Notes under the pieces: model-generated | Told to the model about the DNA's origin: nothing | The model's input: only the letters and a program-made list of their open reading frames with translations | Database searches by the model: none | From: Nemertoderma westbladi | Lineage: Eukaryota > Xenacoelomorpha > Nemertodermatida > Nemertodermatidae | DNA: 36,768 bases | Direction of reading: 5' to 3' | NCBI GenBank assembly: GCA_032718475.1 | Contig: JAUCBJ010001192.1 | Location: forward strand, 1-36,768 | Translations under genes and position numbers: made by a program | In this document: positions 1 through 10,345 of the stretch, one piece after another | Layout of the letters: each line of letters opens with the position of its first letter | Numbering within the stretch: position 1 is the stretch's first letter

Positions 1-1209
1 AAACGGCCACAATTTGGTTCGTTGCTTAGCCTAGTTTAGTAGCATTTGCCAATAAATAACTTCTATTCCCATGGAAACTAGAGTTCTCTGGAACTGTTGG
101 TTTTACCTTTGAAAAAAGATTCAGTCCAGATTGTTTTTCAGATAACACATCGAGTTTCAGAAAATATTGTAGTTTATGTCCAAATTACAGATTTTCTATC
201 AAAATGCATCTGTTTGCAGTGGTTGTCATGGAAACTGAAAAATAGAACAATGTAATTCGGATGCAGAATAAGTCATATAGTGGGGGTAGGTGTTGGTCCC
301 AAGTCATAATACTATTAAATTGTGCTTCAAATTATCATTTTATTAATTTTAACATCTGTTTACTCTTGTTGCTATGGTAAATGGATTTTCTAATTAACTT
401 CGAACGGCTTGTATATGGACCTTATAGATGAGTTGCAAAACCCCAAGTTTATATATATTACAGTTTTTCTCCAAATAGAGTTATGATTATAGACTTGAAT
501 GATATATAACTTTAAAAAAACTACAGTTACCATGGTAACTAGATATTTCTGGAATGTTTTGAGTTTCACTAAAAGTTCCAACTAGTGGTCCAGATAACAC
601 ATACCTAGTTTCGTAAAATTTTATCGTGAAGTCTATGTACAAATTAATAATTTTCGTATAAAAACATCTGTTTTCAGCGGTTGTCAAGGTAACTGCAAAA
701 TAGAACAATCAAATTCGGACGCAGAATAAGTTATATAGTGGGGGTAGGGATTGGTCCCAAGTCATCACACCTTAACCTTAGGCTTCAAATTAACATTTTA
801 AAAATTTTAACATCTGTTTAGCCCGGTTGCCAAGGTAACTGGATTTTCTATTTAACCTCAATCGGCTCTGCTATGGACCTTATAGTTGTGTTGAGAAACC
901 CCAAGTTTATATGTATTATAGTTTTCCTACAAATAGAGTTACAAATATTGACTTGAAATACATAGACTTTTTTCTAAGTCCGTTGCCATGGAAACCAGAT
1001 TTTTCCTGGAGATGAGACCCATCCCACACGACGCGCCTTGATGAGTTGTATATACATGCAAAATTTCAGGGTACTTTTAAAGGCTAGTTTTTTCCCCGAC
1101 CAAAAAAAAACAAATCTGCCCCATACAAGTAAAATAGCCCACTATGAATAGACCATCTCAGCTAAGGAAAATCTTTCTTAGCGAAAGTAGTTGATTTTCC
1201 TTAGCTTCG
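1..1209 (-). mobile_element. Non-autonomous Helitron, copy 1 (cut by window start)
   Basis: This stretch is the same sequence as 1371-2579, shifted by 1370 bp, with only 4 substitutions in about 1210 bp (at 635, 1110, 1121 and 1124 in this copy). The second copy shows Helitron termini, so this is read as a sister insertion on the minus strand. Its 3' end (CTAG plus hairpin) would lie about 54 bp before the window. Its 5' end, at the right, reads ACGAAGCTAAGG in minus sense and lacks the TCC seen in copy 2. It encodes no protein; short reading frames inside it look accidental. It abuts LINE coding sequence at 1210. Confidence 0.8.
65..995. repeat. Seven X-box-like motifs in ~150-bp repeats, Helitron copy 1
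   Basis: Fourteen-base motifs resembling the RFX-factor X-box GTTGCCATGGYAAC occur at 65-78, 222-235, 368-381, 526-539, 680-693, 826-839 and 982-995. The one at 526 is GTTACCATGGTAAC and the one at 826 is GTTGCCAAGGTAAC. Start-to-start spacings are 157, 146, 158, 154, 146 and 156 bp. The sequence between motifs repeats as an A-B-C trimer of about 458 bp, for example GTGGGGGTAGG after the motifs at 222 and 680. RFX binding is inference from the motif only. Confidence 0.8.
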
Positions 1210-1316
1210 TATGGATGTAGTACCAGACGAACTGAAATTAGCTAAGGTTGTTCCTCTGTATAAAAAGAATAGTAAAGTAGAACCCTGTAATTACAGACCT
1301 GTTAGTATCTTAAGTA
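1210..1316 (+). pseudogene. LINE reverse transcriptase, 5' fragment between two Helitrons
   Basis: This short segment encodes the start of a non-LTR retrotransposon RT domain, with the motif NYRPVSIL preceded by PDELKLAKVVPLYKK. It continues in sense into the segment that begins at 2584. If 1317-2583 is taken out, the reading frame passes straight on to SKILERSV. The 5' part of the LINE (endonuclease) is not in the window because Helitron copy 1 lies immediately to the left. It is non-functional in this state. Confidence 0.85.
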
Positions 1317-2583
1317 CTAGAAAGGCATTTCCTAAAGGAAATGCAACCACGAAGCTAAGGAAAATTAAACAAACGGCCACAATTTGGTTCGTTGCTTAGC
1401 CTAGTTTAGTAGCATTTGCCAATAAATAACTTCTATTCCCATGGAAACTAGAGTTCTCTGGAACTGTTGGTTTTACCTTTGAAAAAAGATTCAGTCCAGA
1501 TTGTTTTTCAGATAACACATCGAGTTTCAGAAAATATTGTAGTTTATGTCCAAATTACAGATTTTCTATCAAAATGCATCTGTTTGCAGTGGTTGTCATG
1601 GAAACTGAAAAATAGAACAATGTAATTCGGATGCAGAATAAGTCATATAGTGGGGGTAGGTGTTGGTCCCAAGTCATAATACTATTAAATTGTGCTTCAA
1701 ATTATCATTTTATTAATTTTAACATCTGTTTACTCTTGTTGCTATGGTAAATGGATTTTCTAATTAACTTCGAACGGCTTGTATATGGACCTTATAGATG
1801 AGTTGCAAAACCCCAAGTTTATATATATTACAGTTTTTCTCCAAATAGAGTTATGATTATAGACTTGAATGATATATAACTTTAAAAAAACTACAGTTAC
1901 CATGGTAACTAGATATTTCTGGAATGTTTTGAGTTTCACTAAAAGTTCCAACTAGTGGTCCAGATAACACATACCTAGTTTCGTAAAATTTTATCGTGAA
2001 GTCTATGTACAAATGAATAATTTTCGTATAAAAACATCTGTTTTCAGCGGTTGTCAAGGTAACTGCAAAATAGAACAATCAAATTCGGACGCAGAATAAG
2101 TTATATAGTGGGGGTAGGGATTGGTCCCAAGTCATCACACCTTAACCTTAGGCTTCAAATTAACATTTTAAAAATTTTAACATCTGTTTAGCCCGGTTGC
2201 CAAGGTAACTGGATTTTCTATTTAACCTCAATCGGCTCTGCTATGGACCTTATAGTTGTGTTGAGAAACCCCAAGTTTATATGTATTATAGTTTTCCTAC
2301 AAATAGAGTTACAAATATTGACTTGAAATACATAGACTTTTTTCTAAGTCCGTTGCCATGGAAACCAGATTTTTCCTGGAGATGAGACCCATCCCACACG
2401 ACGCGCCTTGATGAGTTGTATATACATGCAAAATTTCAGGGTACTTTTAAAGGCTAGTTTTTTCCCCGACCAAAAAAAACCAAATCTGCCTCACACAAGT
2501 AAAATAGCCCACTATGAATAGACCATCTCAGCTAAGGAAAATCTTTCTTAGCGAAAGTAGTTGATTTTCCTTAGCTTCGTGGA
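1317..2583 (-). mobile_element. Non-autonomous Helitron, copy 2 (complete, 1267 bp)
   Basis: Read on the minus strand it starts 5'-TCCACGAAGC and ends CTTTCTAG-3'. A perfect 9-bp stem (GCATTTCCT/AGGAAATGC, 2-nt loop, at 1325-1344) sits 8 nt before the CTAG end. It lies exactly between A (1316) and T (2584) of the interrupted LINE with no target duplication, as canonical Helitrons do. Just inside the ends are 19-bp subterminal inverted repeats (1347-1365 and 2564-2582). A second hairpin near the 5' end pairs AGCTAAGGAAAATC with GATTTTCCTTAGCT. It has no Rep/helicase gene. The core is the X-box repeat array described separately. Family relatives with ~150-bp core repeats are known in marine invertebrates (for example bivalve pearl elements); membership there is inference. 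Confidence 0.85.
1435..2365. repeat. Seven X-box-like motifs in ~150-bp repeats, Helitron copy 2
   Basis: This is the same array as in copy 1, moved by 1370 bp, with motif starts at 1435, 1592, 1738, 1896, 2050, 2196 and 2352. All seven motifs are identical between the two copies. Confidence 0.8.
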
Positions 2584-3899
2584 TTGTATCTAAAATTCTA
2601 GAACGTTCTGTTTTTCTACAGCTGGAGGCACATCTTAGTAGGCTAAATCTGATCTATGAACTTCAGTCCGGTTTTCGTAAATCATATTCTACAGACACCT
2701 GCCTTATTAACTTAACTGATACAATTAGATGTAATAACGCAAAGGGTATATATACTGGTATGGTAATGTTGGACCTACAAAAGGCTTTCGATACTGTAGA
2801 TCACGAAATTCTGCTTGGTAATTTAGGCCTAATGGGTGTAGGTTCTATAGACTGGTTCAAGTCCTACCTGTCAGACAGAGGTCAAACTGTAGTCATTAGC
2901 AAATCGCTGTCTACTGTACAAGAGATTACCTGTGGTGTACCGCAAGGTAGTATATTAGGTCCTCTGCTTTTTGTATGCTATGTAAATGATATGATAAGTA
3001 GTATAGATCCCGATTTTAAACTCAGTTTATATGCCGACGACAGTGCTCTTATTTTCTCTCATAAAGATCCTATCCATATTTCCCAAAAGTTAAGTGCAGT
3101 TCTAGAATCCTGTAATGAGTGGTTGGTTGATAATAAGCTATCCATTCACTACGGTAAAACTGAAAGTATTTTGTTTGGTTCCAAAAGAAAGTTAAAGAAG
3201 GTAACTAAGTTTGAAGTCACTAGTAATGGACATAAGATTGAAAATAAAAAGGAAGTTAAATATTTAGGCGCCACATTGGATAACTGCTTATCAGGAGAAA
3301 GTACAGTGAAAAATATTTTCTCGAAAGTTAACAGTAGGCTTAGGTTTCTATACAGAAATAAAAATAGTTTGAACACCGACTCCCGCAAGTTACTTTGCTA
3401 TTCTTTAATACAGTGTCACATGGACTATGCGTGCTCTTCTTGGTATGAAGGCTTAACCAAACAGCTTAAATGTAAATTACAAGTAGCTCAGAATAAAGTA
3501 GTACGATTTATTAAAGACTACACACCTCGGCACCACCTAACTCCAGATGACTTTTCTGAATCTGGACTACTTAACTTAGATAGTAGAGTTAAGCAGCTAC
3601 GCCTTAACCATGTGCATAAAGTGTATAATGGTAAATGTCCCAATTACCTAAAACAAAAATTCAACACAGTACGCGATACACACTCTTACAGTACCAGAGC
3701 TAGTGCTTCAAACTTCTACCTCCCGAATTGTAAATCCTTTGAATCTGATACTTTCTTTTTTAACGGCATTAAAAATTGGAACGCTCTGCCTAATGAAATT
3801 AAAAACCTAAATAATCAACATTCTTTTAAATCTGCAGTTAAATCTCATCTCCGTGTGCAATGTAAAAATAGGTACAATAGTCCTACAGTAAGTTATTAG
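2584..3899 (+). pseudogene. Non-LTR retrotransposon reverse transcriptase, C-terminal ~440 aa
   Basis: The frame is open from the Helitron junction to the TAG at 3897-3899. The first methionine in this segment is at 2760, but it is internal to the RT and not a real start. Palm motifs are intact: [11 protein letters not shown] holds the first catalytic Asp, YADDSALIF the other two, and GVPQGSILG precedes them. The C-terminal region has the LINE pattern [16 protein letters not shown], then QNKVVRFI, and ends with a [16 protein letters not shown] block. The protein would copy LINE RNA into DNA. The gene is disabled because its N-terminal part is separated by the Helitron. The 3' half has kept its frame, which suggests recent activity of the LINE. 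Confidence 0.85.
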
Positions 3900-4226
3900 T
3901 TTATTAATTATTTACTATTTATACTGTAAATACGTTTTATAATAAATTGTTCTGTACATTACATCTTTATCGTTGAGTCGGGCATTGTCACGCTCTCGGT
4001 AAAGTTGTACATGTACATAGTGTAATTACGTTTTATATTGGTTTTAGGTTAGCGTAGTGTAATATTGTATTTGTAACCAAGTAACATAAAGGACCCCCTT
4101 GGAAATAAGCTGCAAAGCTTTAGGGGTAATCCTATATGTTATGTTGGACAATACCTTTATACCGGTACATTGTTTGGTGTATTTGTTATTGTTTTTACAT
4201 AATGTATAAATAAAATCTATCTATCT
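2584..4226 (+). mobile_element. LINE (Jockey/CR1-L2 group) 3' part: RT, 3' UTR and TCTA tail
   Basis: This is the rest of the LINE after the Helitron insertion. Coding runs without a stop from 2584 to 3899 and includes the RT box YADDS, the motif [13 protein letters not shown] and [11 protein letters not shown]. The 3' UTR (3900-4226) carries AATAAA-type signals and ends in ATAAATAAAATCTATCTATCTA, a short-repeat tail typical of this group of LINEs. Clade assignment beyond the Jockey/CR1-L2 group is uncertain. Confidence 0.85.
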
Positions 4227-4370
4227 AACATGATATAACGTTCCATGACACAACTACATAACTATTTAGTAACTATGTCATTTCATGCCACAACAACATT
4301 AATTGCGACCACGTTCTTCATTGGGAATAAATTCACTGCAATTGCGGCAATGCAGTCCACTGCAAGTCTA

Positions 4371-5420
4371 TAGGCCTAGGCATTCAGATCGGAACGCACA
4401 TTAACGTCGTTAGGTCTAGGCATTCAGATCGTAACGCACATTCACGTCGTTAGGTCTAGGTATTCAGATCGTAACGTACATTCACGTCGTTAGGTCTAGG
4501 CATTCAGATCGGAACGCACATTCACGTCGTTAGGTCTAGGCATTCAGATCGTAACGCACATTCACGTCGTTAGGTCTAGGTATTCAGATCGTAACGCACA
4601 TTCACGTCGTTAGGTCTAGGCATTCAGATCGTAACGCACATTCACGTCGTTAGGTCTAGGTATTCAGATCGTAACGCACATTCACGTCGTTAGGTCTAGG
4701 TATTCAGATCGTAACGCACATTCACGTCGTTAGGTCTAGGCATTCAGATCGTAACGCACATTCACGTCGTTAGGTCTAGGTATTCAGATCGTAACGCACA
4801 TTCACGTCGTTAGGTCTAGGTATTCAGATCGTAACGCACATTCACGTCGTTAGGTCTAGGTATTCAGATCGTAACGCACATTCACGTCGTTAGGTCTAGG
4901 CATTCAGATCGTAACGCACATTCACGTCGTTAGGTCTAGGCATTCAGATCGTAACGCACATTCACGTCGTTAGGTCTAGGTATTCAGATCGTAACGCACA
5001 TTCACGTCGTTAGGTCTAGGTATTCAGATCGTAACGCACATTCACGTCGTTAGGTCTAGGCATTCAGATCGTAACGCACATTCACGTCGTTAGGTCTAGG
5101 CATTCAGATCGTAACGCACATTCACGTCGTTAGGTCTAGGTATTCAGATCGTAACGCACATTCACGTCGTTAGGTCTAGGTATTCAGATCGTAACGCACA
5201 TTCACGCCGTTGGGTCTAGGTATTCAGATCGTAACGCACATTCACGTCGTTAGGTCTAGGTATTCAGATCGTAACGCACATTCACGTCGTTAGGTCTAGG
5301 TATTCAGATCGTAACGCACATTCACGTCGTTAGGTCTAGGCATTCAGATCGTAACGCACATTCACGCCGTTGGGTCTAGGCATTCAGATCGTAACGCACA
5401 TTCACGTCGTTAGGTCTAGG
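4371..5420. repeat. 40-bp satellite array, about 26 copies
   Basis: A 40-bp unit, (C/T)ATTCAGATCGTAACGCACA followed by TTCACGTCGTTAGGTCTAGG, is repeated head to tail about 26 times. Copies are nearly identical. The main variable base is C or T at the first position of the unit; two copies carry CCGTTGGG instead of TCGTTAGG (near 5206 and 5366). The first copy has TTAACG. The C/T pattern shows no simple higher-order period. Each unit has several CpG sites. No coding frame is supported. Confidence 0.97.
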
Positions 5421-5590
5421 CCTACTAACTGTAGGCCTAACTGCTGACTATATTGTGGTACCGCTACCGCAATAACCAGATAATGAAAACTGAAATATAC
5501 TTTCAGAACGTGGTACAACTGCAAATTTGAAATTCCTTATAAATGAATTGTTGTGGGGTGGGTGACGGCGAATTAAATATATGTTATCCT

Positions 5591-5690
5591 TTATGATAAT
5601 GCTCTCCATAGCGAAAAATATAAACCGCCCCTATTGGGGCTCGAACCCGGTACCTAGGTTTCAAACTTCCAAACGTTGTACTTTCCTATG
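5591..5690 (-). mobile_element. tRNA-derived SINE, truncated copy on minus strand
   Basis: In minus sense this contains the B-box-like sequence GGGTTCGAGCCCC followed by AATAGGGGCGG, the same as in the plus-strand SINE at 5746-5880. The match covers 5591-5666 against 5802-5877 in inverted orientation, including the downstream body CGCTATGGAGAGCATTATCATA. No A box is visible, so the head appears to be lost. With its partner it could fold into a hairpin with ~76-bp arms. Confidence 0.75.
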
Positions 5691-5745
5691 AGTGACTGAA
5701 AAAGGCCTAAATATGATAGCCCACTCCATAACGAATAAATCTTCT

Positions 5746-5880
5746 ACCGGCCTGGTAGCTCAGAGGTGTTAGGACACACACTCGGCTGATGATAACCGGA
5801 AGTTTCAAACATAGGTACCGGGTTCGAGCCCCAATAGGGGCGGTTGATATTTTTCGCTATGGAGAGCATTATCATAATGT
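5746..5880 (+). mobile_element. tRNA-derived SINE, plus strand
   Basis: An A-box-like TGGTAGCTCAGAGG lies at 5753-5766 and a B-box-like GGTTCGAGCCC at 5821-5831. This is the internal RNA polymerase III promoter of a tRNA-like head. The acceptor ends do not pair, so it is not a working tRNA gene. The body after the B box (CGCTATGGAGAGCATTATCATA) is shared with the inverted copy to the left. Confidence 0.75.
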
Positions 5881-6104
5881 AATATAACATAAATTTGAAA
5901 TTCCCACCACAACAGCTAAATATTTCATGACACCTCGACTTGAGTTCGCAATAAAGTTGTTGTGTCATCAAAAAGACACAGGTACATAATTGAATATTTT
6001 TATAAGACAAAATTATGACGTGAAGATATAAATACGTTTTAGGTTGAATATGTTTCGTGGGCGTAATGGGCTTCCGTACTATTGGCCACATAACAAATAC
6101 TCAC

Positions 6105-6242
6105 CGTTGCTCTGTAGTGCTGCGAGAATATCTGATGGACGTATCGTTTAATGATACTTGTTTTACCGGTCCCTAAATCTCCAATCACCAAAACCTTAAA
6201 GAGATGCTCCCTCTTTCTGTCACCAACAGAAGTCGGAGGCGC
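6105..6242 (-). CDS. RAB32: Rab32/Rab38-type small GTPase, exon with P-loop (partial gene)
   Basis: This exon encodes a short Ala-Pro-rich lead and then REHLFKVLVIGDLGTGKTS, IIKRYVHQIFSQHYRAT. The EHLFKVLVIG start and the KRYVHQ-FSQHYRAT block are the signature of the Rab32/Rab38 branch. GDLGTGKTS is the G1 phosphate-binding loop. A donor site GTGAGT follows at 6099-6104 and an acceptor TTTTTAG precedes it; an in-frame stop just before the exon shows that another exon must carry the start codon. The next exon (switch I, IGVDFALKV in the family) is not in the window; it should lie at lower coordinates beyond position 1. Rab32/38 direct traffic to lysosome-related organelles and mitochondria. 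The exon sits between SINEs and AT-rich DNA, so its introns are long. Rab32 versus Rab38 cannot be told from this exon. Confidence 0.88.
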
Positions 6243-7739
6243 CTAAAAATATTTTATATGAATCATCAAAACATTACACTAAAGAAAATAAATATAAACA
6301 AAACATATTTTTAACTGTTATAAACAATAACATGGTAGGCAATAAAAATATTTAAAAGGATACGAATAAGAATGAAACAGAAGAAACTTTTTACTATTAA
6401 ATGGAATTCATATTAAATTTTATATGTAAGGATACGGATCTAAGTTTATTTTTAGTACGGAATGTTAATGCCTCGTACGATAGTTGTTGGGAATGTTTAT
6501 GCATCGTACGATAGTTGTTGGTTTTTTAGATTAAATAATTTTATGTTGCGACCAAGGCTTCATTAATGTGCGGTGCGTGTTAAGCTAAACGATTCAAATC
6601 AAATATAGAAGATTTACATATTACTCACCATAATTACAATGAGGTTATGATTTATGCGTTTCCTCTTTGCTTTTGACTACAAACTGATTGTAAAACAGAT
6701 AAGGTTGACTGTGACCAGCTGAAAAAGAATATGAGAAAATGTTATGGATTAGGTATGATTAATAATAGCCTCAATCAGAGACCATTACTGTTGATAAATT
6801 CAACTACAATGAATGACTACAGGAGTTGGTTTGGTATATAATATATACATGATAACATGGTTAAATATTTAATTAAATATTTCGGTTCCCCATAGCAGTG
6901 CAACGCCAGACCAATGGAAATAGTCAAATCAATTAAATGGTTGGTATGGGTTACGTGTAAGGCTAAGGAGACCACTCCCTATTACATAGTAAAGCCAGAA
7001 CTTTATACTAAAACATATTACGATGTAAACACACAATTAACATTTTCGTCCATATTAAAAACTAAATTAAACTAACCTTTATTGCTTGACAAAGTAGCAA
7101 AAAATATTGGAACGAAGCAAAATGATGAAACAAAAAGAAATTATGCAGTTGAAGTAAAGGAGACCTTAGCTTCACAGGATATCAGGTGATTGACCGTGAA
7201 TTGGTTTCAGTATATTTATTCCACAAGTAAAAGAGTTACAAAGATTAAATAATAAAAAAGATTAATTGATAGTTTAGGTAGAATACCTTCCAATCAAATA
7301 ATATATCGGAATTTGAATTTACATAATAAATTATATTATTAGTCAGAACAAATAGATATGACATTCCTCCTTAATTATAAGTACAACGTCCACACCCCTC
7401 AACTAACTATGACTGAGGCAACAAAGAATCCCCTACGAGTAAATACGATTAGATCAAAATTTATTTGATAAGAGATAAAAAATAGATGCAGATATATTAC
7501 GATGATATATATGTAACACTCATGTATTGATGTCATTGTTAATCCCACTGAGTGACCAGCCGAACCCAATACAGTCTGTAGGTTTGTTACACTCCATAAA
7601 ACTCCATTGTAAAGGTAAAAAGTAAAGTGAAATTGTTGGTCAGTAATTACGAAGAAAGTCCTACGACTTAGATCCAGTGCGGTCCACACCACCCAGAACT
7701 TAAAATCTCCATAGGAAACTTTTACTCAATTAGGGACCA
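6243..7739. other. AT-rich non-coding stretch, one 31-bp tandem duplication
   Basis: I see no gene here. It is probably the intron upstream of the Rab32/38 exon. The one clear structure is a direct duplication, 6461-6491 and 6492-6521, each with CTCGTACGATAGTTGTTGG or a one-base variant. A 97-codon frame on the minus strand near 7400-7690 has no recognisable features. Confidence 0.6.
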
Positions 7740-7880
7740 CTCAAGGATGGAAGGTATAGATGAGGCCTGGCTAGCTAGTCCTTTAAAACATTATTTCCGA
7801 GATTAAAACTTATCTGGGACTACTGCAGGAGCTCGAACCTAGGACCTCTTAATCCCGAATTGGGAATTGCAGAATTCAAG
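7740..7880 (-). mobile_element. Possible tRNA-derived SINE fragment
   Basis: In minus sense, CCTAGGTTCGAGCTCC (around 7829-7844) matches a B box. No convincing A box was found, so this is only a likely decayed SINE. Confidence 0.35.
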
Positions 7881-7970
7881 ACAACGGATTAAACCGAAAA
7901 ACAGTCTGTAGATCGGCACTCCTCCACAACGGATTAAACCGAGTAACAGTCTGTAGATCGGCACTCCTCC
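7881..7970. repeat. Two 45-bp tandem copies
   Basis: The unit ACAACGGATTAAACCG...GATCGGCACTCCTCC occurs at 7881-7925 and 7926-7970 with two mismatches (GAAAAAC versus GAGTAAC). Confidence 0.93.
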
Positions 7971-9110
7971 AATGAGAAACTATCCGAAAAGAGGGGGGAA
8001 GTACTTCAATGAACTCAAATAGACCGACCACGTTGCGGGTCCATCCTTCCCTTAACCGCAGGATAAAGTAATAACGTATGTACCATTTGCATGTATGTCC
8101 GACAAGAAAAGACAGGGTGTGATGCGAAAAGGAGAAGAGTACCTCTTAATTAGAACTGGCATGTACTGATGTAACAGTAACACTAACCCTTAGTCATAAT
8201 TTCTTATGTAATTTCTTAAATTATAACTTAGGGTAGTACTGCAGTAGGGGCCGTTGTTCAGTTGTTTTATTATAGTTGAGGCATGACCAATTAACCCTAA
8301 CCAAAATAATAATCCAAATCCCGGTACCATACAAACAGACCAAATCGCAAAATTGTATGCTAGGCCTGTAGCATGTAGGGCTACTGTCAGCAGTTGTTAG
8401 TTCTGTAGTTTGAGTAAAAATTTTAACCTACCACTCGCTACCAGCAACCAGCAGACATAGGCCTGGTACCTAATTATGTAATTACAGAATTATAAATATA
8501 TACCAAATAAAACTGAAGTAAGTTCAACACAGTCTGACCTGACAGTTACCGGTAATATTCTGATATTACAGTAAAATTATATAACATTGAATCAGGATAT
8601 ACAAAAACTAGAAGTTCTGCTTACTGCTGTACTGTAGATGACCTAGCCCAGTAGGCTACTTAATTATAAATACAATCAACTAGTGTTGTGTTGGGCTTGG
8701 CGTAGGTTTCCTACTACCTGACTACTGTACTAGTGTAGGCTCTGCCATATCCCTAAATGTAAGTAAATAGGTGAAAGCCAAATGAGTAATAATGTAGAAT
8801 TGATATTCCAAGACTGCAAGACCAAACGCCAAACCAATTAAAATTGAATTTGTAAACCAGTAATCATGTAATCACTGAATAAGGCACTTGGCAATGTTTA
8901 CGTTTTTTGTTATGAAATGTCAAAATGTCAGCTGTTTTACAGCTGATCAGTTCAGCAGTCCATTTAACCATCAATGCCTTGGGATAGCCAACATAAATGC
9001 AAGGTTAATGCAAAGGGAGAATGTAAGGAATGGGACATGGATGGGAACAGTGAACAAGGGATTCAAGTGCAGTTTAGCAGTTAGTAGTGCGTAGTGGTGG
9101 GGTGGGCCGT
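7971..9110. other. Non-coding stretch, nothing recognised
   Basis: No gene, repeat family or RNA could be supported. A 68-codon plus frame at 8888-9094 shows no family features and is taken as chance. Confidence 0.5.
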
Positions 9111-9151
9111 GGGAATGGTGGCAGAGAAAAATAGGAGCAAGTGCATATGAT
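9111..9151 (+). repeat. Dispersed repeat fragment, shared with 33471-33510
   Basis: GGGAATGGTGGCAGAGAAA and ATAGGAGCAAGTGC here match 33471-33510 with a few changes, in the same orientation. It is probably a piece of an interspersed element of unknown type. Confidence 0.6.
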
Positions 9152-9160
9152 TCTGGGGGA

Positions 9161-9210
9161 TTTTTTTTTTTTTTTTTACAAGTCTATTATTATTATTATT
9201 ATTTATTAAT
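9161..9210. repeat. Poly-T run followed by (TTA)n
   Basis: About 18 T in a row is followed by ACAAGTCTA and then (TTA)n. It could be the reverse of a retroposon A-tail. Nothing further can be said. Confidence 0.85.
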
Positions 9211-9544
9211 ATCATGAATAATTAATGCACATAAATGAGAATTACTATTTGTTTAACAACATTTTTTTAGTTATGGTTTCTTGTTGCAATTCTAAAATAC
9301 GCCGCAGACAAAGGCAAACAACATATATTGCCTCCGTACTACAACGCATACAGCCTAATCCCACACTCCCAGACCCAACCTGCCAGCGACACCCATACAT
9401 GTAACGAGTAGTAGTGCAAGACACGTTACAGAAACACATGCAACTAAATTACTTTAATACTTAATTTACAATATAATTATAATTATATAGGTGGGAATAT
9501 TTAAATGTAAATAAAATTATATACGTAATAATAACATATTACCA

Positions 9545-10345
9545 CTACATATTCGAATCATTAGACCGTTGAATTGCAAGGAAATGCTTCTTCAATATCT
9601 TATTAAATAAATGTTTACTTCCATGAAAATTTTTTAATTTTACTGGAAGATCATTATATAAAGACATGCATTGATATAGTACAGTAGCCTTTGCAATATT
9701 TGTACTGTAGCTTGGTAAATGGTAATCAGTTTGTGATCGAGTTTTAAGTGATGAATATCTCGATTTATAAGAAGTTTAGATTTTAGTTCAATGGGCAAAA
9801 GAGAATTTGCCCATTCTGTATTTATACAAAAATATTACGCACTGAAAACGAAAGATATTGTTTAGCTTTAAAATGTTTAACTTTGAAAACAGTTCAGCAG
9901 TATGATGTTTGTAGAGTTTTAGAAGTATAATTCTAACAATTTTTTTTTGCAATTTTATTAATGGATTCAGAATAGTGTCAGTGGCATCGTGAGTACAGTT
10001 CCCCCATAATACCAGGCCATACCCAAGATAGGAAGCCACCAGAATATGGTATAATGTGAGACGAATCGCCTCTGGAACAAAATGCTTTATTTTATTAATA
10101 ATACCTATATTTTTTGCTATTTTTATTCTTATATAATTTATATGACATTTCCAAGATAATCAGTTGTGTAATATTATGCCCAAGAACTTAATTTTATCAG
10201 TCTCTTCAATTACCGAATTACCTATAGAGATGGAGAGATTTTCTTTTTTATTAGGTGCGGACGAATGGAAAATATTATATATTTAGTTTTAGTTATATTT
10301 ATTGACAGTTTATTTAATGCAAGCCATTTTGAAACTTTAGATACT
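9545..10345 (-). pseudogene. Decayed LINE reverse transcriptase fragment, C-terminal part
   Basis: In minus sense the translated frames give, in order: VSKWLALNKLSINITKTKY, then ETDKIKFLGIILHN, an in-frame TGA, LSWKCHINYIRIKIAKNIG, ASYLGYGLVLWGN, LQKKIVRIILLKLY, LFSKLNILKLNNIF, and then after a frame shift LLPIELKSKLLINRDIHH and the C-terminus. This is the usual order of the RT thumb and C-terminal region in Jockey/CR1-type LINEs. One stop codon and at least two frameshifts disable it, and both the catalytic palm and the 5' part are missing. It ends at a TAG at 9545-9547. It belongs to a different LINE lineage from the one at 2584, judged by sequence. Confidence 0.8.

Noticed and set aside
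390-708. Two small frames present in both Helitron copies
   Set aside because: They are duplicated because the element is duplicated; they contain no motif and overlap the X-box repeats.
1349-2580. Cut-and-paste DNA transposon with 17-19 bp TIRs
   Set aside because: The inverted repeats are subterminal; the LINE empty site shows the true ends are TC and CTAG with no target duplication, so a Helitron fits better.
4371-5420. CRISPR-like array
   Set aside because: Units are contiguous 40-bp copies with no unique spacers, and the DNA is eukaryotic.
5746-5831. Functional tRNA gene
   Set aside because: A and B boxes are present but no acceptor pairing or cloverleaf forms; the inverted copy shows it is a SINE.
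5744-6091. 115-codon frame on minus
   Set aside because: It reads through the SINE body and SINE head; no protein family features.
9245-9439. 64-codon minus frame with several Cys
   Set aside because: No spacing pattern of a known zinc or toxin fold and no signal peptide; follows a simple repeat.
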